Shown one piece after another: positions 1 to 8,941 of a stretch of DNA of 64,000 bases. The position numbers and the translations under genes are program-made. The notes beneath the pieces are model-generated. The model was not told where the DNA came from, searched no databases, and saw only the letters and a program-made list of their open reading frames with translations. Within the stretch, counting starts at the first letter, position 1. Every line of letters starts with the position of its first letter. Origin of the DNA: Bacteroidota bacterium (GTDB lineage Bacteria > Bacteroidota > Bacteroidia > Chitinophagales > Chitinophagaceae); contig JAEWKC010000047.1 of the NCBI GenBank assembly GCA_023386235.1, forward strand, positions 22,412 through 86,411, in the 5' to 3' direction.

Positions 1-66
1 TTGCAAATAGCTGCACGTGCCGGTTGTATAAAGGTTGCGTACTAAGAAATATCGAAACTATACGAC

Positions 67-1398
67 TTAGTCTTTTAAACCATCCGCCAATTTCAGCCTG
101 GCTTTTTTGTTTTTTATTCTTGCCTCTTTCAGCTTGTTGAGTACTTTGCTGGCTTTACTTCTTCGTATAGCCGCGAAAGCATGATAATCTTTCACTTCTA
201 TTATGCCCACATCTTCTTTTTTAAGTTCGCCTTGTTGTATTAAAAAACCTACAATATCTACCTTGTTTATTTTGTCTTTTTTACCCAGCGGGAGATATAC
301 GGTTACCCAGTCTGTTTTGTCGGGCAAATTATTTGCAGCAGGAATGGTTATTTGAGGTGTTTCTGTAGGAAGATAATCGGGCAATGATTCTTCGGGACCC
401 AATAGCAGTATGGCAGAACCGGTTGCATCCATACGTGCGGTGCGTCCGTTGCGATGCGTGAAAACAGCCTCGTTGGCAGGCAAATGATAATGCACAATGT
501 AGCGAATATTAGTAATGTCAAGGCCCCTGGATGCAAGGTCTGTGGTAACCAGAAAATTTACGCTGCCATTTCTGAACTTGGCAAGCGCGGTGTCTCTTTC
601 GTTCTGTTCCATAGAGCCATGATAATAAACACACGCGATACCTTTTTCTTTTAGCAACGCCTGCACACGTTCTACGGCATCTCGGTGATTGCAAAAGATA
701 ATAGTAAGCTTGCTGCTAATAAAGCAAAGCAGGTTGAACAGTGTTTGTATCTTATCATTATCATCTGAGCGAAGATATTGTACCAATAATTTATGCTGGT
801 CTTCCTCTTTGGTAAAATAATCTAGTTTTACAACATTTTCTAACCTGATGAATGCCGGTATTTCTATAGAATCTGTAGCTGATATCAACATTGTTTTTTG
901 AATATTTTTTAATGATTCTGCTATCAGCTTTACTTCTTCTGTAAAGCCAAATTCCAAAGTTTTATCAAACTCATCAAGAAACAACATGGTGATATTGTCT
1001 ACCTGTATATTACCGCGACGTATATGATCTGCCAGTCTTCCGGGTGTGCCTACAATAACAGCAGGAGCGTCTAATAAACTGTTTTCTTCAATTTCTCTTT
1101 TGTGGCCACCGTAGCAGCAGGTAATTTTATACCCGCTTTTCATTTGCTTAAAAACTGCTTCTATCTGTAAAGCCAACTCTCGCGAAGGTGTGATGATCAA
1201 CGCTTGTGTGTGCAGTATTTTATGTGTAAGCTTTTGCAATAAAGGAAGCAAAAATGCCAATGTTTTTCCTGAGCCTGTATTGGAAAGTAATATCAAAGAA
1301 TCGTGATCCTGAAAGGCTTCTATGCTTTTTTGCTGCATTTCATTCAGGGTTTTAATGTTCATGTGTGCAAGGTAGTTGCTTATATCTTTGTGGCTCAT
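67..1398 (-). CDS. DEAD-box ATP-dependent RNA helicase, DbpA-like
   Basis: A 443-residue two-RecA-domain RNA helicase, probably acting on rRNA during ribosome assembly. Visible motifs are the Q-motif region (about residues 18-30), Walker A with TGSGKT (41-46), PSRELA (71-76), TPGR (118-121), motif II as DEFD rather than DEAD (142-145), SAT (173-175) and HRNGRTAR in the second RecA domain. The last 75 residues or so look like the DbpA RNA-binding domain, which in DbpA binds hairpin 92 of 23S rRNA; that target is inferred here. It is the last gene of a four-gene minus-strand operon, 10 bases behind the acyltransferase gene. The DEFD variant keeps the catalytic D and E, so activity is expected. 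Confidence 0.9.
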   Translation of the reverse strand: MSHKDISNYLAHMNIKTLNEMQQKSIEAFQDHDSLILLSNTGSGKTLAFLLPLLQKLTHKILHTQALIITPSRELALQIEAVFKQMKSGYKITCCYGGHKREIEENSLLDAPAVIVGTPGRLADHIRRGNIQVDNITMLFLDEFDKTLEFGFTEEVKLIAESLKNIQKTMLISATDSIEIPAFIRLENVVKLDYFTKEEDQHKLLVQYLRSDDNDKIQTLFNLLCFISSKLTIIFCNHRDAVERVQALLKEKGIACVYYHGSMEQNERDTALAKFRNGSVNFLVTTDLASRGLDITNIRYIVHYHLPANEAVFTHRNGRTARMDATGSAILLLGPEESLPDYLPTETPQITIPAANNLPDKTDWVTVYLPLGKKDKINKVDIVGFLIQQGELKKEDVGIIEVKDYHAFAAIRRSKASKVLNKLKEARIKNKKARLKLADGLKD

Positions 1399-1408
1399 TA
1401 GTGTTGTG

Positions 1409-2542
1409 TTATTTGGAATACTTATGTTTCATACGCAGGAAGTAATTTTCGAAATATTTTTTTGATAAATGCGCTACTAAAATTACACCCGCAGCCGCTA
1501 AGGTATAGAAAAGTAACGAACCCCATAAAAGTGACATGCCTGCAAGCATATTCTTCAGGAAAAGAATAATGGCGAATATGATAAAAAGATGGTACATATA
1601 AATACCGTAAGAAATATCTCCGAGGTACTCAAGAGGTTTACCTTTTAACTTAATAATATTGTGTTCTATCATAGAAACGCCCATAATAAGATAAATGAAC
1701 AGCAGGTTCAAGCCGAAGGAAACGAAAGGGTGATTGTAGATTTTTTCCCAATTTTGTAATGGAATATTTTTATAAAACATAAGAAAAAAGATGAGTATGC
1801 CATATAATGCTATTTGAACCGGTTTGCGGTATACTTTCAGTTGGTTGATATCTTTTGCTCTGTTATAAATAAACCAGGCACCGAAGGCGCCTATGGACAT
1901 AGATTCAAAACGAAACATGTGCAGCAGATAACGGTACACATCACTTCCTGAAGGATAGTAGTAATCTATAAAAAGTAAAGTATATTTTAAAGCTATAATA
2001 AAGCAAATTACAGCCAGCAGATTTTTTTTCAACCATTTAAACACGGGTGCCCATAGCAGGTAAAATACTTCTTCCACGCCAATTGACCATAACGGTTCTA
2101 AAATAGAACTGCCATAATAAAACGTGACCAGCCCGGGTAAGAAAAATAAGAAATAATACCAGGTTTCTTTAAGCGTGTAGGGTATTGGATAATCATAATT
2201 GATGATTTGCAGAAATGCAGGAATAGCAACGGTTCCAAGCAAAACCACCAGAAAGTATAACGGCCATATCCTTAAAATTCTTCTTGCATAAAAATTGCGG
2301 ATGCTTACAGTTTTTGTTCTATAATTTTCTTTTAGCAATAGGTAGGTAATGAGAAATCCGCTAAGCACAAAAAAGAAAACCACGGCATGTGTACCGTTTC
2401 TAAACAGACTGAACCACTCCAGGTTGGGCAGATCATTTTTGCGTCTGATAGTTTCAGTATGGTGCATAACTACAAGAAAAGCGGCGATAAATCTTAAGCC
2501 GCTCAGTCCTTCAAAATAGGATATGTTTTTGTAGTTAGCCAT
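1409..2542 (-). CDS. Acyltransferase 3 family membrane protein
   Basis: A 377-residue integral membrane protein of the acyltransferase-3 family (OafA/NodX type), which moves acyl groups such as acetyl onto cell-surface or secreted sugars. The N-terminus carries the family pattern GLSGLRFIAAFLVVMHH, with the conserved His in the first membrane segment, followed by about ten hydrophobic segments. FFFVLSGFLI and LWSIGVEEVFYLLW are further family hallmarks. It lies 8 bases behind the small membrane protein gene and 10 bases before the helicase gene, so it is co-transcribed with them. The acceptor cannot be read from the sequence. Confidence 0.88.
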   Translation of the reverse strand: MANYKNISYFEGLSGLRFIAAFLVVMHHTETIRRKNDLPNLEWFSLFRNGTHAVVFFFVLSGFLITYLLLKENYRTKTVSIRNFYARRILRIWPLYFLVVLLGTVAIPAFLQIINYDYPIPYTLKETWYYFLFFLPGLVTFYYGSSILEPLWSIGVEEVFYLLWAPVFKWLKKNLLAVICFIIALKYTLLFIDYYYPSGSDVYRYLLHMFRFESMSIGAFGAWFIYNRAKDINQLKVYRKPVQIALYGILIFFLMFYKNIPLQNWEKIYNHPFVSFGLNLLFIYLIMGVSMIEHNIIKLKGKPLEYLGDISYGIYMYHLFIIFAIILFLKNMLAGMSLLWGSLLFYTLAAAGVILVAHLSKKYFENYFLRMKHKYSK

Positions 2543-2550
2543 ATAAATAA

Positions 2551-3063
2551 TTACCTCGTAAAATAATCTTTGTATTTTTTTACAAGGCTAAAGCTGATAA
2601 GTACATGTATGATAAGAATGGCAGCATACAGGCACATGCCTGCAAACATTATTTTCATTGCCTGCAGCATTAAATCTTTTGAAGGCATTGTAACATTTTC
2701 TATAGAGGGCAGCTGATTATAATAAATATCGAACTGCTCTATAAATGTGGGAGAATTACTAAATACCTGGTAAGCGCTAAAAAGTATCTGAAAGCTTATA
2801 AACAAAGAAATAATTCCATTGATGTTGATGAGCGCTTTTGAACCGCCTTTTGAAGGTAGTTTTTTACGAACAGTAACCTGGTTAAATTTAAAAGATACAA
2901 AGCTGTAAATGATGGTGCAGGCTATTACAAACATACTGATGAGCAACACCGGGTTTGCAAACGCCGTAAATATAAAAGGCAGCATCATAAAAACAATAAT
3001 GCAGGAAACTATAAAAAGTATATAGCTGAGTATATTGTAAATTTTCTCTGTATTCGTTATCAT
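2551..3063 (-). CDS. Small four-helix membrane protein of unknown function
   Basis: A 170-residue protein with about four hydrophobic segments (roughly residues 10-35, 37-58, 82-102 and 133-163) and basic loops. I recognise no family. Its ATG overlaps the stop of mqnA by four bases (ATGA), which shows translational coupling, and the next gene starts 8 bases later. It therefore belongs to the mqnA operon, but nothing in the sequence ties it to menaquinone synthesis. Confidence 0.75.
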   Translation of the reverse strand: MITNTEKIYNILSYILFIVSCIIVFMMLPFIFTAFANPVLLISMFVIACTIIYSFVSFKFNQVTVRKKLPSKGGSKALININGIISLFISFQILFSAYQVFSNSPTFIEQFDIYYNQLPSIENVTMPSKDLMLQAMKIMFAGMCLYAAILIIHVLISFSLVKKYKDYFTR

Positions 3064-3812
3064 AATTCTTTCATCAGTTTTAAGAACAAATCAAGCGCTT
3101 GTTTTTTATCGTCGGTAATTTCGTAGCTGATATCTTCTTCAAAATATTTTTTCAGATTGTAGTATTCATAAGGGTTTTCGGCTACTACAGCATCAATGTT
3201 ATCAAGACCGGTTTTGTTGGCTTCATTAAAGTCTTGAATAAAGGCTTGCGGCAAAGGCTTATTGGCTATCCAGGCAGCCATCATAAATGGCAGACCGGTA
3301 AAACGGGTCCATTCTTCGGCTAAATCATAAACAAATTTTTGTGTAGGTACAGCTTGCTTTTGCTCAAATACTCTGTCGCCAATGATCAGTCCTGCGGTTG
3401 TGCCTTCAATCTTCGAGATGTAATTTTCATCGGCGTCTTCAAACGTTACTTCTTTTTTCCAAAAGTTTTTGAATAGAATTTTACATAAGTTTACGGAAGA
3501 AAAACTTTGGTAATCCAGCATTACTTTTTCAATTTCTTCTACCGGCACATCGCTGAACAAAGATACGGTTTCTACTCTGCCAACAGAGCCGATGCAATAG
3601 TCTGAAACTATTTGCCAGTGTGGTATTTGTGGAATAAATGCTACCGGTATCAGACCCATGTCTACTTCGTTGTTTACAAGCATTTTTCCTATTTTTCTGG
3701 GATAGTCTTCCGTCAGTATTATTTGCGACAGCAGGTTGGGCGACCTTTTGATTCCGTAAAGCAATGGCTTGGTATTTAAATAACTTACAGCTGCTACTCT
3801 TATCTTATCCAA
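3060..3812 (-). CDS. mqnA: Chorismate dehydratase MqnA (futalosine pathway)
   Basis: A 250-residue cytoplasmic enzyme with a periplasmic-binding-protein-like fold. It removes water from chorismate to give 3-[(1-carboxyvinyl)oxy]benzoate, the first step of the futalosine route to menaquinone. The N-terminus RVAAVSYLNTKPLLYGI is the family signature, followed by the typical VDMGLIPVAFIPQI and GLPFMMAAWI stretches, and the length is normal. It is first in a four-gene minus-strand operon, divergent from purB across a 78-base gap. Its presence implies menaquinone by the futalosine route instead of MenA-H. Confidence 0.9.
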   Translation of the reverse strand: MDKIRVAAVSYLNTKPLLYGIKRSPNLLSQIILTEDYPRKIGKMLVNNEVDMGLIPVAFIPQIPHWQIVSDYCIGSVGRVETVSLFSDVPVEEIEKVMLDYQSFSSVNLCKILFKNFWKKEVTFEDADENYISKIEGTTAGLIIGDRVFEQKQAVPTQKFVYDLAEEWTRFTGLPFMMAAWIANKPLPQAFIQDFNEANKTGLDNIDAVVAENPYEYYNLKKYFEEDISYEITDDKKQALDLFLKLMKEL

Positions 3813-3890
3813 AATAAATTAAATTTGCGCAAAAATAAACAATAATCGGCAATTGAAAGGGATAAGTATCCTGCATTAAATAAATACATC

Positions 3891-5237
3891 ATGGAATTAA
3901 ATACATTAACAGCCATTTCTCCGGTAGACGGAAGATACAGAAAACAGGTAGCACAGTTAGATGAATATTTTTCTGAATACGCGCTTATTAAATATCGTGT
4001 TTGGGTAGAAGTAGAGTATTTTATTTTCCTAGCCGATAAAAAAATATTCAAGCTTTCCGCATCAGTAAAGAACGGACTTAAAAAATTGCCGGAATTGTTT
4101 TCTTTGGAAGATGCGCAACGTATAAAGCAAATTGAATCTGTAACTAATCATGATGTAAAGGCCGTTGAATATTTCTTAAAGGAAGAGCTGGAAAAATTAG
4201 GCGCATCCGAAATAAAAGAATGGGTGCACTTTGGGCTTACTTCTCAGGATGTAAACAATACAGCCGTGCCGCTTAGCTGGAAGCACTGCATGGAACTGGA
4301 ATATCTGCCCTCGATAATCAATCTGCAAAATGAACTGTTAGAAAAAGCAAGAGCGTGGAAAGCGGTACCTATGCTGGCTAAAACACATGGGCAACCCGCA
4401 TCTCCCACCATATTGGGAAAAGAAATTATGGTATTTGTAGAAAGGCTGGAAAATCAGGTACAGCTTTTATCCTATATTCCTAACGCGGCTAAGTTCGGTG
4501 GCGCTACAGGAAATTTTAATGCGCACCAGGTAACCTTTCCGGAGAAAGACTGGATAAAGCTGGGAAACGAATTTGTAGAGAACAGGCTGGGCTTGCAGCG
4601 TATGCAGTTTACAACGCAAATAGAACATTACGATAATTTCGCGGCTTACTTCGATGCTATCAGACGCATTAATAATATTCTGATTGATTTTTGCAGAGAT
4701 GTATGGACCTACGTGTCTATGGAATATTTCAAGCAAAAAACAAAAAAAGGTGAAGTAGGCTCTTCTGCCATGCCGCATAAGGTAAATCCTATAGATTTTG
4801 AAAATGCCGAGGGCAACTTAGGTATTGCCAATTCTCTTCTTGAACATCTTTCCAATAAGTTGCCTATAAGTCGCCTGCAAAGAGATCTTACAGACTCTAC
4901 AGTGCTGAGGAATATTGGCGTTCCCGTAGCGCATACAATGATAGCTGTACGCTCCATTGAAAAAGGACTGAATAAATTATTGCTAAATGAAGCCAGGCTA
5001 AATGAAGATTTAGAAAACAATTGGGCTGTGGTGGCCGAAGCCATTCAAACAATTCTCCGAAGAGAGAATTATCCTAATCCTTACGAAGCGTTGAAAGAAC
5101 TTACCAGGGGAAAAACCATTGTTACCAAAAAAGATATACATGATTTTGTGGCTGCATTAAAAGTATCCGCCGCTATTAAAAAAGAGCTGAAAGGCATAAC
5201 ACCACAGAATTATACAGGCATTAACCCTGCATATTAA
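3891..5237 (+). CDS. purB: Adenylosuccinate lyase
   Basis: A 448-residue fumarase/aspartase-superfamily enzyme. It cleaves SAICAR to AICAR and adenylosuccinate to AMP, releasing fumarate in both steps of purine synthesis. The N-terminus LTAISPVDGRYRKQV is typical of PurB, THGQPASPT is the second conserved region, and the superfamily signature SSAMPHKVNP lies at residues 291-300. The length matches the longer (E. coli-like) PurB type. It stands alone between the divergent mqnA operon and the LacI-type regulator gene. Confidence 0.95.
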   Translation: MELNTLTAISPVDGRYRKQVAQLDEYFSEYALIKYRVWVEVEYFIFLADKKIFKLSASVKNGLKKLPELFSLEDAQRIKQIESVTNHDVKAVEYFLKEELEKLGASEIKEWVHFGLTSQDVNNTAVPLSWKHCMELEYLPSIINLQNELLEKARAWKAVPMLAKTHGQPASPTILGKEIMVFVERLENQVQLLSYIPNAAKFGGATGNFNAHQVTFPEKDWIKLGNEFVENRLGLQRMQFTTQIEHYDNFAAYFDAIRRINNILIDFCRDVWTYVSMEYFKQKTKKGEVGSSAMPHKVNPIDFENAEGNLGIANSLLEHLSNKLPISRLQRDLTDSTVLRNIGVPVAHTMIAVRSIEKGLNKLLLNEARLNEDLENNWAVVAEAIQTILRRENYPNPYEALKELTRGKTIVTKKDIHDFVAALKVSAAIKKELKGITPQNYTGINPAY

Positions 5238-5286
5238 TTAGTCTTATGGTAAGAATTGAATAAAAAATAGTTTGTTTATACAAATA

Positions 5287-5317
5287 ATTGATTTAATATT
5301 ATAATCCAATAAATTTG
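5287..5317 (+). promoter_or_regulatory. Putative promoter of the LacI-type regulator gene
   Basis: ATTG at 5287-5290 and TAAATTTG at 5310-5317, 19 bases apart, fit the Bacteroidota -33/-7 pattern (TTTG, 19-20 bases, TAnnTTTG). The transcript would start near 5322, giving a short leader before the ATG at 5337. The palindromic operator seen at the five target promoters is absent here, so autoregulation through that site is not supported. Confidence 0.4.
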
Positions 5318-5336
5318 TTAAAGCAAATTGTTAAGA

Positions 5337-6353
5337 ATGAAGAAGACCGTCTCGTTAAAAGATATTGCTCAAAAGGTTGGCGTTTCTACTGCCTTGGTAT
5401 CCTATGTTTTAAACAATAAAGAAAAAAAAGCAAGAGTAGGAAAGGAGATTGCCGCAGAGATAAGACGCGTAGCCAAAGAGATGAACTATCAGCCCAACCT
5501 TATAGCAAGAAGCCTTAAGTCGGGCAAAACCAAAACTATCGGGCTTATTGTTGCGGATATTTCCAACCCGTTTTTTTCTAATCTTGCCCGGATTATTGAA
5601 AACGAAGCTAACAGCCACGGCTACACGGTGATATTTGGTAGCAGCGATGAGAAGATAGAAAAGTTTGAAGGCCTTATCAATGCTTTTCTTACACGCCAGG
5701 TAGATGGTCTTATTATAACGCCGGTAGAAAACTCGCAGAGTCAAATTATTGATTTGCAAAAGAAAGAAACGCCGTTTGTGCTGATAGACAGGTATTTCCC
5801 CGATCTGAAAACCAATTCTGTAACCATAGATAATTACGACTCTTCTTACAAAGCCATGAAACATTTACTGAGCAATGGTTTTGAGCGTACAGGAATGATT
5901 GCTTATGAGTCTTCTCTGGAACACATGAGGCAAAGAGTGAACGGCTATCTTGATGCCATCACCACCAAAATAAAATCAAAGAAAAAGAATGAATTGATTT
6001 TAATCAATTACAATAATGCCAACGAAGAAATTGAAAAGGCCGTAAAAAATTTAATTGAAGTAAAAAAAGTAGACAGCATTTTATTCGCTACTATTTCTTT
6101 AGCCGTTAAATCGCTGCACGTAATTAATAAAATGCAGATCAACGTACCACAAGACCTGGGTTTGATTAGCTTTGACGAAAGTGATGCGTTTGATTTTTTC
6201 TATTCTCCACTTACCTATATCCGTCAGAATCTGCAGCAAATAGGTCAGCAATCTGTAAGGCTGTTGCTTGATACCATGACGGAAAATAATAAAAGCCCGG
6301 TTAAAATTCAGATTACCACAGATTTAATAGAACGATTAAGTAGTAAAAAGTAA
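5337..6353 (+). CDS. LacI/GalR-family transcriptional regulator of the D-arabinan locus
   Basis: A 338-residue regulator with a LacI-type helix-turn-helix at residues 4-25 (VSLKDIAQKVGVSTALVSYV), the hinge helix NLIARSLKSGKT, and a periplasmic-binding-protein-like sensor domain (TIGLIVADISNPFFS to the C-terminus). I chose ATG 5337 over an upstream in-frame TTG at 5328 because the helix-turn-helix then starts at the usual distance. It sits directly before five transcription units that each carry a TTAAACGWTTAA-type site over the transcription start, so it is the obvious candidate repressor. The inducer is unknown; D-arabinose, D-ribulose or an arabinan oligosaccharide are reasonable guesses. 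Confidence 0.9.
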   Translation: MKKTVSLKDIAQKVGVSTALVSYVLNNKEKKARVGKEIAAEIRRVAKEMNYQPNLIARSLKSGKTKTIGLIVADISNPFFSNLARIIENEANSHGYTVIFGSSDEKIEKFEGLINAFLTRQVDGLIITPVENSQSQIIDLQKKETPFVLIDRYFPDLKTNSVTIDNYDSSYKAMKHLLSNGFERTGMIAYESSLEHMRQRVNGYLDAITTKIKSKKKNELILINYNNANEEIEKAVKNLIEVKKVDSILFATISLAVKSLHVINKMQINVPQDLGLISFDESDAFDFFYSPLTYIRQNLQQIGQQSVRLLLDTMTENNKSPVKIQITTDLIERLSSKK

Positions 6354-6361
6354 ATAATTTT

Positions 6362-6404
6362 TTTGTTAATTCAGAAACAATTGTTAATTTGCTTAAACGT
6401 TTAA
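6362..6404 (+). promoter_or_regulatory. Promoter and LacI-type operator of unit A
   Basis: TTTG at 6362-6365 and TTAATTTG at 6384-6391 form a -33/-7 pair with 18 bases between them; the -7 box is one base off TAnnTTTG. A perfect 12-base palindrome, TTAAACGTTTAA, follows at 6393-6404, with its central CG 7 bases after the -7 box. It would cover the transcription start and block initiation when bound. This is the most symmetric of five such sites in the locus. Confidence 0.75.
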
Positions 6405-6496
6405 AAATTCTATTCAGTCAGTTAGTTTGATTTTCTATATGATTTTCAGACTTTCAAATGTAAAATATTTTTATAAAGATCAAAATTTAAATCGCT

Positions 6497-7669
6497 ATGC
6501 AAATTAAAAATTTATTATTGTTCTCATTCGTATTTATGAGTCTCGGACTCTTTGCTCAGCAGTCCGGAAATTTTAACGGGCGCGGTATGAGTATGTCTAC
6601 TCTTTCAAAATTGTCCAACGCTAAAAGCAGGTCTATCAGCCCCGAAAATTTTACAGGAGCTAAAGGCAGAGGCGGCATGGCAGATCCCGTGGCGGATAAA
6701 GGAAAACGCAATGTGGCCAACGCTGCCCATGAAGCAAGAGATCTGGGCTTGGGATGGAAAGTAAATCCTTTCATCATCATTAACCCCGGTGAAACATTTA
6801 CCATGGCCGATATAGAAGGGCCGGGAGTAATTCAGCATATTTGGATGACGCCTACCGGCAATTATAATCTTTCTATTTTCAGAATGTATTGGGATGATGA
6901 AACTACTCCATCGGTTGAAAGCCCCGTTGGACCTTTCTTTGGTATCGCGTGGAACGAATTTTCTCCGTTAAATTCTTTAGCGGTAACGGTGAATCCCGGA
7001 AGCGCATTTAACAGCTATTGGCAAATGCCTTTTAGAAAAAAATGCAAAATAACTATGGAAAACACTTCAGGAGAAGCTATGAGATTGTATTACCAGATTG
7101 ATTATGCGCTAACCGAAGTAGAGAGTGATGAAGCCTATTTTCACGCGCAATACAAAAGAAGCACGCCAGACAAGGGTTCTATACATACCATTGTAGATAA
7201 TATAAAAGGCAGAGGTCAATACGTTGGAACCTTTATGGGGGTAGGCGTTAGAAACAACGGCTGGTGGGGAGAAGGTGAAATAAAATTTTATATGGATGGC
7301 GATAAAGACTTTGCTACCATTGTAGGCACAGGTACAGAAGATTATTTCTGCGGCTCTTACAATTTTGAAAATAAAAGAACAAGACAATATCAGGAGTATT
7401 CAACAGCGTATGCAGGTCTGCATCAGGTGCTGAAACCCGACGGGTTGTATGGCTCTCAGATGCGTTTTGGTATGTATCGCTGGCATATTCTTGATCCTGT
7501 AAGGTTTGAAAAAGATTTAAAAATTACGATCCAGGATTTAGGATGGCGCTCAGGCGGCAGATATCTGGCGCAGCAGTCCGATATTATCACTGTAGCCTAT
7601 TGGTATCAAACAGAACCTCATACACGTTTTCCAAAACTACCTTCTGCCGATCAGTTAGAAGTAAATTAA
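6497..7669 (+). CDS. DUF2961/GH172 exo-D-arabinofuranosidase-like enzyme 1
   Basis: A 390-residue secreted protein with a signal peptide (residues 1-20, ending LGLFAQQ). It is a DUF2961 protein, now family GH172, whose characterised members act on alpha-D-arabinofuranosides or alpha-D-fructofuranosides. Family landmarks are GPGVIQHIWMT, RMYWDDETTPSVESPVGPFF and the paired acidic motifs WGEGE (E259/E261) and GTGTEDYF (E281), whose spacing fits the two catalytic Glu residues known for GH172. It is first in unit A, 92 bases behind the operator. The family is secure; D-arabinan as substrate is inferred from the isomerase, kinase and GH183 genes nearby. Confidence 0.88.
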   Translation: MQIKNLLLFSFVFMSLGLFAQQSGNFNGRGMSMSTLSKLSNAKSRSISPENFTGAKGRGGMADPVADKGKRNVANAAHEARDLGLGWKVNPFIIINPGETFTMADIEGPGVIQHIWMTPTGNYNLSIFRMYWDDETTPSVESPVGPFFGIAWNEFSPLNSLAVTVNPGSAFNSYWQMPFRKKCKITMENTSGEAMRLYYQIDYALTEVESDEAYFHAQYKRSTPDKGSIHTIVDNIKGRGQYVGTFMGVGVRNNGWWGEGEIKFYMDGDKDFATIVGTGTEDYFCGSYNFENKRTRQYQEYSTAYAGLHQVLKPDGLYGSQMRFGMYRWHILDPVRFEKDLKITIQDLGWRSGGRYLAQQSDIITVAYWYQTEPHTRFPKLPSADQLEVN

Positions 7670-7679
7670 AAAATAAGAT

Positions 7680-8927
7680 ATGCAAAAATTAATTTTTTCT
7701 TCATTATGCCTGGCTGCTACACTGGTTTTTTCCTGCCAGTCGGCTAATGAAAAATCAAAAGACAACTTAAAAGAAAACACAATGGACAGTACTCAAAAAG
7801 GCACATTTGCCTACGATGTAGCATTTTTACAACAAAAAGACAGCATCATAGTTTTACAAAACAATGATTCATCGGGTATGGTAATCATCTCTCCTAAATA
7901 CCAGGGTAAAGTATTTACCAGTACCGCAGAAGGCATGAACGGCAAAAGCTTTGGCTGGGTTAATTATAAAGCTTTTGACGAACCGGTAAATAATCATATG
8001 AATGCTTACGGAGGCGAAGATCGCATGTGGCTTGGCCCCGAAGGAGGAAAATATTCTATTTACTTTAAGCCGGGCACAGAACAAAATTTCGATAACTGGC
8101 ATACACCTCCGGCAATAGATACCGAAGCCTGGACCTTAGCCTCTACCGACCAAAAGAAAGTTTCAATGACCAAAGAAACTGAAATAACAAATTACGCGGG
8201 CACACCCCTTAAAATAAAAATGGAAAGAGATGTGGAAATTTTGGAAAATAATGCGATTGCGCAACTCCTGAATGTGTCTGTGACAGATAAAGTGAATGCT
8301 GTAGGTTTTAAAACCGTAAACAAATTATACAATGTGGGTACTAATGAATGGAATGAACAAACGGGAGCGCCTTGCATTTGGAACCTCGACATGTTTATGC
8401 CTTCTGAGAATTGCATAATAGTAATCCCATACATAGAGAACGCGCCCGGTAAAGTAGCTACTACCGATTACTTTGGAGAGATAGATAAAGACAGGATTAC
8501 GTATAACAACGGTATTCTCTTTTTTAAAGCCGACGGAAAATCAAGGGGCAAGTTAGGAATTCCGCCTGCCAGAGCCAAGAATGTAGCAGGAAGCTATGAT
8601 GCGGCAAATAATGTGCTCACCATCACTTTATTTGATGTATATAACAACAAAAAGTATCTTAATCAGGAATGGCGTACAGACCGTGATCCGTACAGTGGCG
8701 ATGCTATGAATGCCTACAACGACGGTCCCTTGGAAGACGGTTCGCAAATGGGCCCTTTTTATGAAATAGAAAGTGTTTCTCCACCGGCATTTTTAAAGCA
8801 GGGAGAAAATATTACGCATAACCATTCCGTGTTTCACTTTACAGGAGATGCCGCGGCAATTAATGATATAGCGGTAAAAGTACTGGGTGTATCACTTCAG
8901 CAAATTCAAAATATTTTCAATAAATAA
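7680..8927 (+). CDS. Periplasmic lipoprotein, probably DUF6786-like
   Basis: A 415-residue lipoprotein: the signal peptide ends in the lipobox LVFSC, so Cys-19 would be lipidated. The body, with GGEDRMWLGPEGGKYSIYF and runs of beta-strand-like sequence, resembles the uncharacterised DUF6786 family of Bacteroidota, which I think adopts a galactose-mutarotase-like beta-sandwich. It lies 10 bases after GH172 enzyme 1 and 14 bases before the isomerase, so it is made together with them. A role in binding sugar or interconverting its anomers is only a guess. Confidence 0.7.
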   Translation: MQKLIFSSLCLAATLVFSCQSANEKSKDNLKENTMDSTQKGTFAYDVAFLQQKDSIIVLQNNDSSGMVIISPKYQGKVFTSTAEGMNGKSFGWVNYKAFDEPVNNHMNAYGGEDRMWLGPEGGKYSIYFKPGTEQNFDNWHTPPAIDTEAWTLASTDQKKVSMTKETEITNYAGTPLKIKMERDVEILENNAIAQLLNVSVTDKVNAVGFKTVNKLYNVGTNEWNEQTGAPCIWNLDMFMPSENCIIVIPYIENAPGKVATTDYFGEIDKDRITYNNGILFFKADGKSRGKLGIPPARAKNVAGSYDAANNVLTITLFDVYNNKKYLNQEWRTDRDPYSGDAMNAYNDGPLEDGSQMGPFYEIESVSPPAFLKQGENITHNHSVFHFTGDAAAINDIAVKVLGVSLQQIQNIFNK

Positions 8928-8941
8928 AAAAAGTAGAAGAA

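Noticed and set aside
5328..5336. TTG start of the LacI-type gene
   Set aside because: ATG 5337 gives the usual distance to the helix-turn-helix and fits the putative promoter leader better.
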